DNA from: Trichoplax adhaerens
Taxonomy: Eukaryota; Placozoa; Uniplacotomia; Trichoplacea; Trichoplacidae
DNA length: 64,000 nucleotides
Direction: 5' to 3'
Assembly (NCBI RefSeq): GCF_000150275.1
Contig: NW_002060947.1
Coordinates: 6,026,286 to 6,090,285, forward strand
Shown: one piece after another, positions 59,812 to 64,000 of the stretch
Position numbering within the stretch: position 1 is the stretch's first letter
Layout: each line of letters starts with the position of its first letter
Notes under the pieces: model-generated
What the model was told of the DNA's origin: nothing
The model's database searches: none
What the model saw: only the letters and a program-made list of their open reading frames with translations
Translations under genes and position numbers: made by a program

Positions 59812-62800
59812 TTATAGCCGTCCGTAATCATTATTTCGCCTTTTGTAGTAATAAACAATACCGTAGATGATAATGCACAGCCCTACGCCCAATGCAATAC
59901 CTCCAATGAAAGAACCACCATCAAAGCCTTTAGCACTGCTGCCAGAGTGAGTTGGAGTACTCTGGTTACCACTACTAGTGGGGTGCATGGAGGATACACT
60001 TACAGACATACTAGGATGTACGACAGTTGCAGATGGAGTTGGATTTGCAGATGATGCTGGCTGAGCATGAGACGACATCATTTGAGACGACATCATATCG
60101 GATGCCATCTTGGATGAAGTCATTACTGGAGAGTGATGCATCGTTGCTGATGTACTGCCCATTGGCATTGCGCTACCAGAAACGGTACCACTAGCAGCAA
60201 GATCAAAATCGTCCAATTCTTCAACGTTAACTAGGTCAATAAGTATAAAGATCGCAGAAATCCGTTACTTGCTGGGTAAAAAAGTAAATTTCGGTCGTAA
60301 TAATCATTCGAATACTGATGGCCTCTTAATTACAGGTTACAGAAAGGTATAATCAGGGACTAGAAAATGATACAATTAATTATAAAATTATGCGGAAATA
60401 CATAACTCATTTTGGGTATTTTATGGAAGGATTAATTTCCGGTGATAATTAATATACGCGTATATTTGTAAGTTTCAACGGGCATACAAAATTAAAGAAA
60501 TTTCATAATAATCTACGACACTTTGATAAAAGCGTCAATGTTGCTATTACTACCAGTACATCAAGCTACAGTATAACAGCATCCATTGTAACTTAATAAC
60601 GATGAGTCGCTCATATTTGTGATAGTTGTATTCTTATGATGCTATACGGAATAAACAATAGCAATCGGTCGATCAAGTACAAAATGTATCAGTTGACCAT
60701 AGTTTTAGTATATATATATTGTAAGCTTTGCATGCCAATAACAGTTAGAACTTTGGAAAATGATATAATACAATCCTTCATGTATCAATCTAATGCAGCA
60801 GATGTGTTGATACAAAGGCTGAGCTTTATGAAATACCTTAGATCGTATACGCGTATCTATCAATAGATGATATTGTTGTTATGCAAGGTATATCACATAC
60901 GTCACGCGATCGTAAATCACACCATAAACTATATCAAATGAAGCAACAAATACGCACAATATACAACAGTTTTTGTCAATCATATACAAGGATGTACTGT
61001 ATATAATATACCTTTTATTCACAAAGCTTTACTTACAGAGAATAATTGAAAATTGAGGAAAATACTGGATTACCGCATATTATTTATCTTTCAAGATGTC
61101 AAACTGTTGGATTATTGTATGATTGTAAAGTAAACCCCCAATTATACTGTATTACCAATACTGTACACCCACCTACACAATATACCGTCTGTAAGTACGC
61201 GAAGACATACAGTACAGAACAGCATATTGGAGTCTATAGTTGTACAGTGAAATTGATGTTATTGACTGCGAACAGTTGATTCTAAAATTATATAATTACT
61301 TATAAGTAATACAGTAGTTATCGATGAGTACTATACAATGGCATATATGGTTTTTCGTTGACTGTACAGAACATAATAACATTATGATAAAAAATAATAT
61401 TTTGCTTATACCATATGGGTCATTTAGCAGACAATGAATCAGTTATGATCGCATTTTCTAAGTTTTTGTCGAATATCATACCAAGATGAAAGATAATAAC
61501 ATGAAGTCTTTTGAAACACTAAAAAATACAGGATTTGCGTTCATCGTTTTATCAACATAGTACATACAGTACTGCAAAAAGCAAAAAGTAGAATTGTAAG
61601 TTCTTGAAACCGGAAATTGGAGGTGAAAACAATTATCTGTACTCTATTATATTGTGCACTTAGAAGCCGTTGACTGTATAAAAAAGGTCGTTAAATGCTT
61701 ACGCAATAGCGTCAGTTTCATCAATTCTCTCAACATATGCAGTACATTAGAGTTGTGCATAATTATATCATGAAAATTGACTACCATAATTAGTCGTAGT
61801 ACTGTAGATAGACAGTGAACGATTGCAAAGAGACAGCACATAAATGTATGTTAATGTAATCATTACGCGATAATAATTATATAATTAATTGATCGCATTG
61901 ATAATAGGCGCAACTACGCAGTATTTGCCATTCTAAGATCCTCAATACCACCACTTTAGAGGGAATTAACAAATAAAGACGTATACGTCAGCTTTAGTTG
62001 CCAATATTACAACGTATTTTGACCACATAAACCATTTGTACGAGCACTTTACGAGTTTACCGTCACTCGTCTACGTATATATGAAATTAAGGGTAAAAGC
62101 TATTAATTAACGCAGCGTACACAGTCAGTTTTATACAACAACACTATTCCACTGTCATGTAAAGCAACATTTCCACTTTTTTTTTTTTACAGTTACAATA
62201 CAGGATTATTGACTTGTAAGATGAAGTAAAGTCAATAAGTTCAGTTGAACTTATCAGGCACATATTGTGCAATGGACTTTATCCGAAGTTGTTACATATT
62301 TATTTGTAATTTTAAAAATTTATTATTGCAAAGTAATCGAAAATAAATGGGGGAGTTTTCTGCAAGAAAAATAATTTCTAAGAGCAATTTTTGGAAAAAG
62401 TTGGAGAATCACAGTTTACGCCGCGCAATATCATATAAGCTTTACTGCTCAGTCGTGTAAAGTATCTACGGTTCTTATTATTTAGTCTTCAATAGATGAA
62501 TCATAGCATTTGAAAATTGGGATTCACTGTTGGGAGTTTAATTTGCGTTGCATTTACGCCTAGTACTTGTTGTAATGTCAGTGATTTTCTACGTCGTAAT
62601 AACTGAACGGTATTTTAAGACAAAATTCAATTGTATTTCAAATGAGTACTGTACCGTTGAGAACGATTTAATAACGAAACTTGTTTGGCATCAACTAAGC
62701 CAAAAAAAAAATAGTAGCCGTCTAGGCATGGGGCAACTCAGCACGCGAGTGAGTGACTGGACGGTACTGGATATTGGTCGATCAGAGGAAGAGTGATTTT

Positions 62801-63173
62801 GGAGCATGAACAAGTAAGAACATTGGAAAATATCATTTTAATAGCAGCAGCTTATTGAAAAATCGCAGTGGATATACATACCATCAAGCAGCTAGGAGAA
62901 GTTATTCATTCTATTTCTCAAACTAAATACAGTGTCTCTCCTTTTATATTTTTTTTCATGCTATTGGTATCTTCTGTAGCTAGCACCAGCTGCCCAACCA
63001 TGACGTATAACAATGTCGTGCAAGTGTAGTAGTCATATAGTGATTGCAAAATAATCCAGTAGAGTGAAATATCAAAGAATAAAAGAGTGACTAATCATCT
63101 CTGACTTACATTCTTGTGCATAAGCTGCAAAACATAGCAGCGATAGGACCAAGGCAATGTTATAACTAGCCAT
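59812..63173 (-). CDS. CD164/sialomucin-like type I membrane protein
   Basis: Two exons: 63173-63110 and 60230-59812, joined in phase 1 across a 2.9-kb intron, for 160 aa. Exon 1 encodes a signal peptide (MASYNIALVLSLLCFAAYA, cleavage likely after YA). Exon 2 encodes a Ser/Thr/Met/Pro-rich mucin stretch with repeated MMSS-type units. It is followed by GFDGGSFIGGIALGVG, the FD..SFIGGI..G hallmark of the CD164/endolyn group, a transmembrane helix, and a tail ending YGRL. That C-terminal YXX-hydrophobic motif matches the YHTL lysosomal/endosomal sorting signal of CD164. The cysteine-rich domain found between two mucin domains in vertebrate CD164 is absent. Known relatives traffic between surface and lysosome and act in adhesion. 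Any mucin with this TM motif could fit; CD164-like is the best match. Confidence 0.82.
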
Positions 63174-63342
63174 TTGAATTTTTTTGTGCACGTAGACCGG
63201 AAAACGGAAAGTTGAATTGCTGTTGAAACGCACTCGGAGAAACCAAAACGATACGATTTGCAATTCGAAACCTAGCCGCACGGTAGAGTGAAATGGGACG
63301 ATGAGGTAATGAAGTCAAGGTTTTATTTATTTACTCCACCGT

Positions 63343-63537
63343 CTACAGTACAGTACTGTACAGTAGGTACTGTACAGCACGTGTACAGTACAGTACATTC
63401 GATTGTGGCAAACTTTTCGCTAACTTCACCACTGGTGTACAGTACAGTACAGTACACTGTACAGTACAGTATTTAGAGTCAGTATAAGTATAACTCTACT
63501 GTACTGTACTGTACAGTATGTCTCTATACTGTACTTT
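63343..63537. repeat. GTAC-palindrome array (TACTGTACAGTA type)
   Basis: Blocks at 63343-63398, 63436-63471 and 63499-63537 consist almost only of CAGTAC/GTACTG units. They can form long imperfect palindromes. The array starts about 170 bp upstream of the CD164-like start codon. A smaller block lies at 63816-63835. Confidence 0.9.
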
Positions 63538-63961
63538 ATACTGAGTACAATACTGTGTTGGGTCAAATTTGAACAAACTCCAGGCTTTTTTGCAGACGAA
63601 AGCTTATGAACTCCTTTGTCATGAAGCTAAGAAATGCCCAGGAAGCTTCATGAAAATGAGATAAGAAATAGTTAGTACGCTCTATGAAACTTTCAATTTC
63701 CCCAAAATCGATAAACTTGATAAAGTTTCACAGTAAAAAAACCCATTTTTCTCGTATTTTCTGAAGGAGATTTTCGTTTTCGCCAATGCCGGCCATGATT
63801 TCTCCCAGCTTTGCACAGTACTGTACAGTACTGTAAACTAGCGCAGTTCGTACTGTACAGATCATGTCCATTGGGTGTGACCTAAGAACTGTACCCGGAA
63901 AAGGATGTTTGTCTAATAAGGACTTGGAAATTAGAATTTCATACTGTAATTTCAAACTGTG

Positions 63962-64000
63962 GGAAGGATTTTACCCTCAGGGTGTCTTATAAATCCTTCC
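63962..64000. repeat. Perfect 10-bp inverted repeat at the window edge
   Basis: GGAAGGATTT at 63962-63971 is exactly complementary to AAATCCTTCC at 63991-64000, with an inner ACCCT/AGGGT pair. It could be the end of a small inverted-repeat element cut by the window boundary. Confidence 0.7.

Larger units (their letters stand above)
63174..64000. other. Region upstream of CD164-like gene
   Basis: It contains dense GTAC-palindrome arrays, a repeat-like AAAAACCCATTTTTCTCGTA stretch, and a terminal inverted repeat at the window edge (both repeats listed separately). A minus-strand frame at 63728-63955 is uncharacterised. No gene is supported. Confidence 0.45.

Overview
The window is an AT-rich animal nuclear genome segment. 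Genes are split into many short exons by GT-AG introns, mostly about 70 nt upward, and encode typical metazoan proteins. Protein content, intron positions shared with vertebrate orthologues and compact spacing suggest an early-branching or otherwise slowly evolving invertebrate. I think of a placozoan such as Trichoplax first, but that is inference; no marker gene proves it. I assembled thirteen protein-coding genes by hand from splice sites, reading-frame phase and family motifs. No rRNA, CRISPR array, prokaryotic gene or intact transposon was recognised.

Layout. 1-9.5 kb (-): 5' part of a membrane-anchored trefoil/GH31 alpha-glucosidase (maltase-glucoamylase type), cut by the left edge. 13.1-16.6 kb (-): class V PLP enzyme of the isopenicillin-N-epimerase-like group, probably with a signal peptide. 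18.7-19.4 and 23.8-24.5 kb (+): two intronless, divergent KDEL-receptor paralogues separated by degenerate tandem repeats. 27.6-31.8 kb (-): NT5DC1-type HAD 5'-nucleotidase. 34.8-38.2 kb (+): OSTM1. 39.5-42.8 kb (-): AFG1L, a mitochondrial AAA ATPase. 43.9-46.0 kb (+): MPC1, mitochondrial pyruvate carrier. 46.7-51.0 kb (-): a TPR protein that aligns along its length with FANCG. 52.7-53.0 kb (+): LSM10. 54.3-56.4 kb (-): FAM228 family. 57.8-58.6 kb (+): profilin-4. 59.8-63.2 kb (-): a CD164/sialomucin-like membrane protein.

From 27 kb on, nine successive genes alternate strictly in strand (- + - + - + - + -), giving head-to-head and tail-to-tail pairs. Five of them (NT5DC1, OSTM1, AFG1L, MPC1, CD164) have human orthologues on chromosome 6q, and FAM228/PFN4 are also neighbours in human (2p23), so the block looks like preserved ancestral linkage. 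The genes are not an operon or one pathway. AFG1L and MPC1 share a divergent promoter region and are both mitochondrial; FAM228 and PFN4 share another.

The most unusual features are fine-scale gene structure and private tandem repeats: a 4-nt microexon next to a 16-nt exon in MPC1, an 8-nt terminal coding exon in NT5DC1, an apparent 21-nt intron in the FANCG-like gene, intronic minisatellites whose unit includes the adjoining splice site (OSTM1, GH31), a decayed duplicate of AFG1L exon 1, and TACTGTACAGTA-type palindrome clusters near gene starts.
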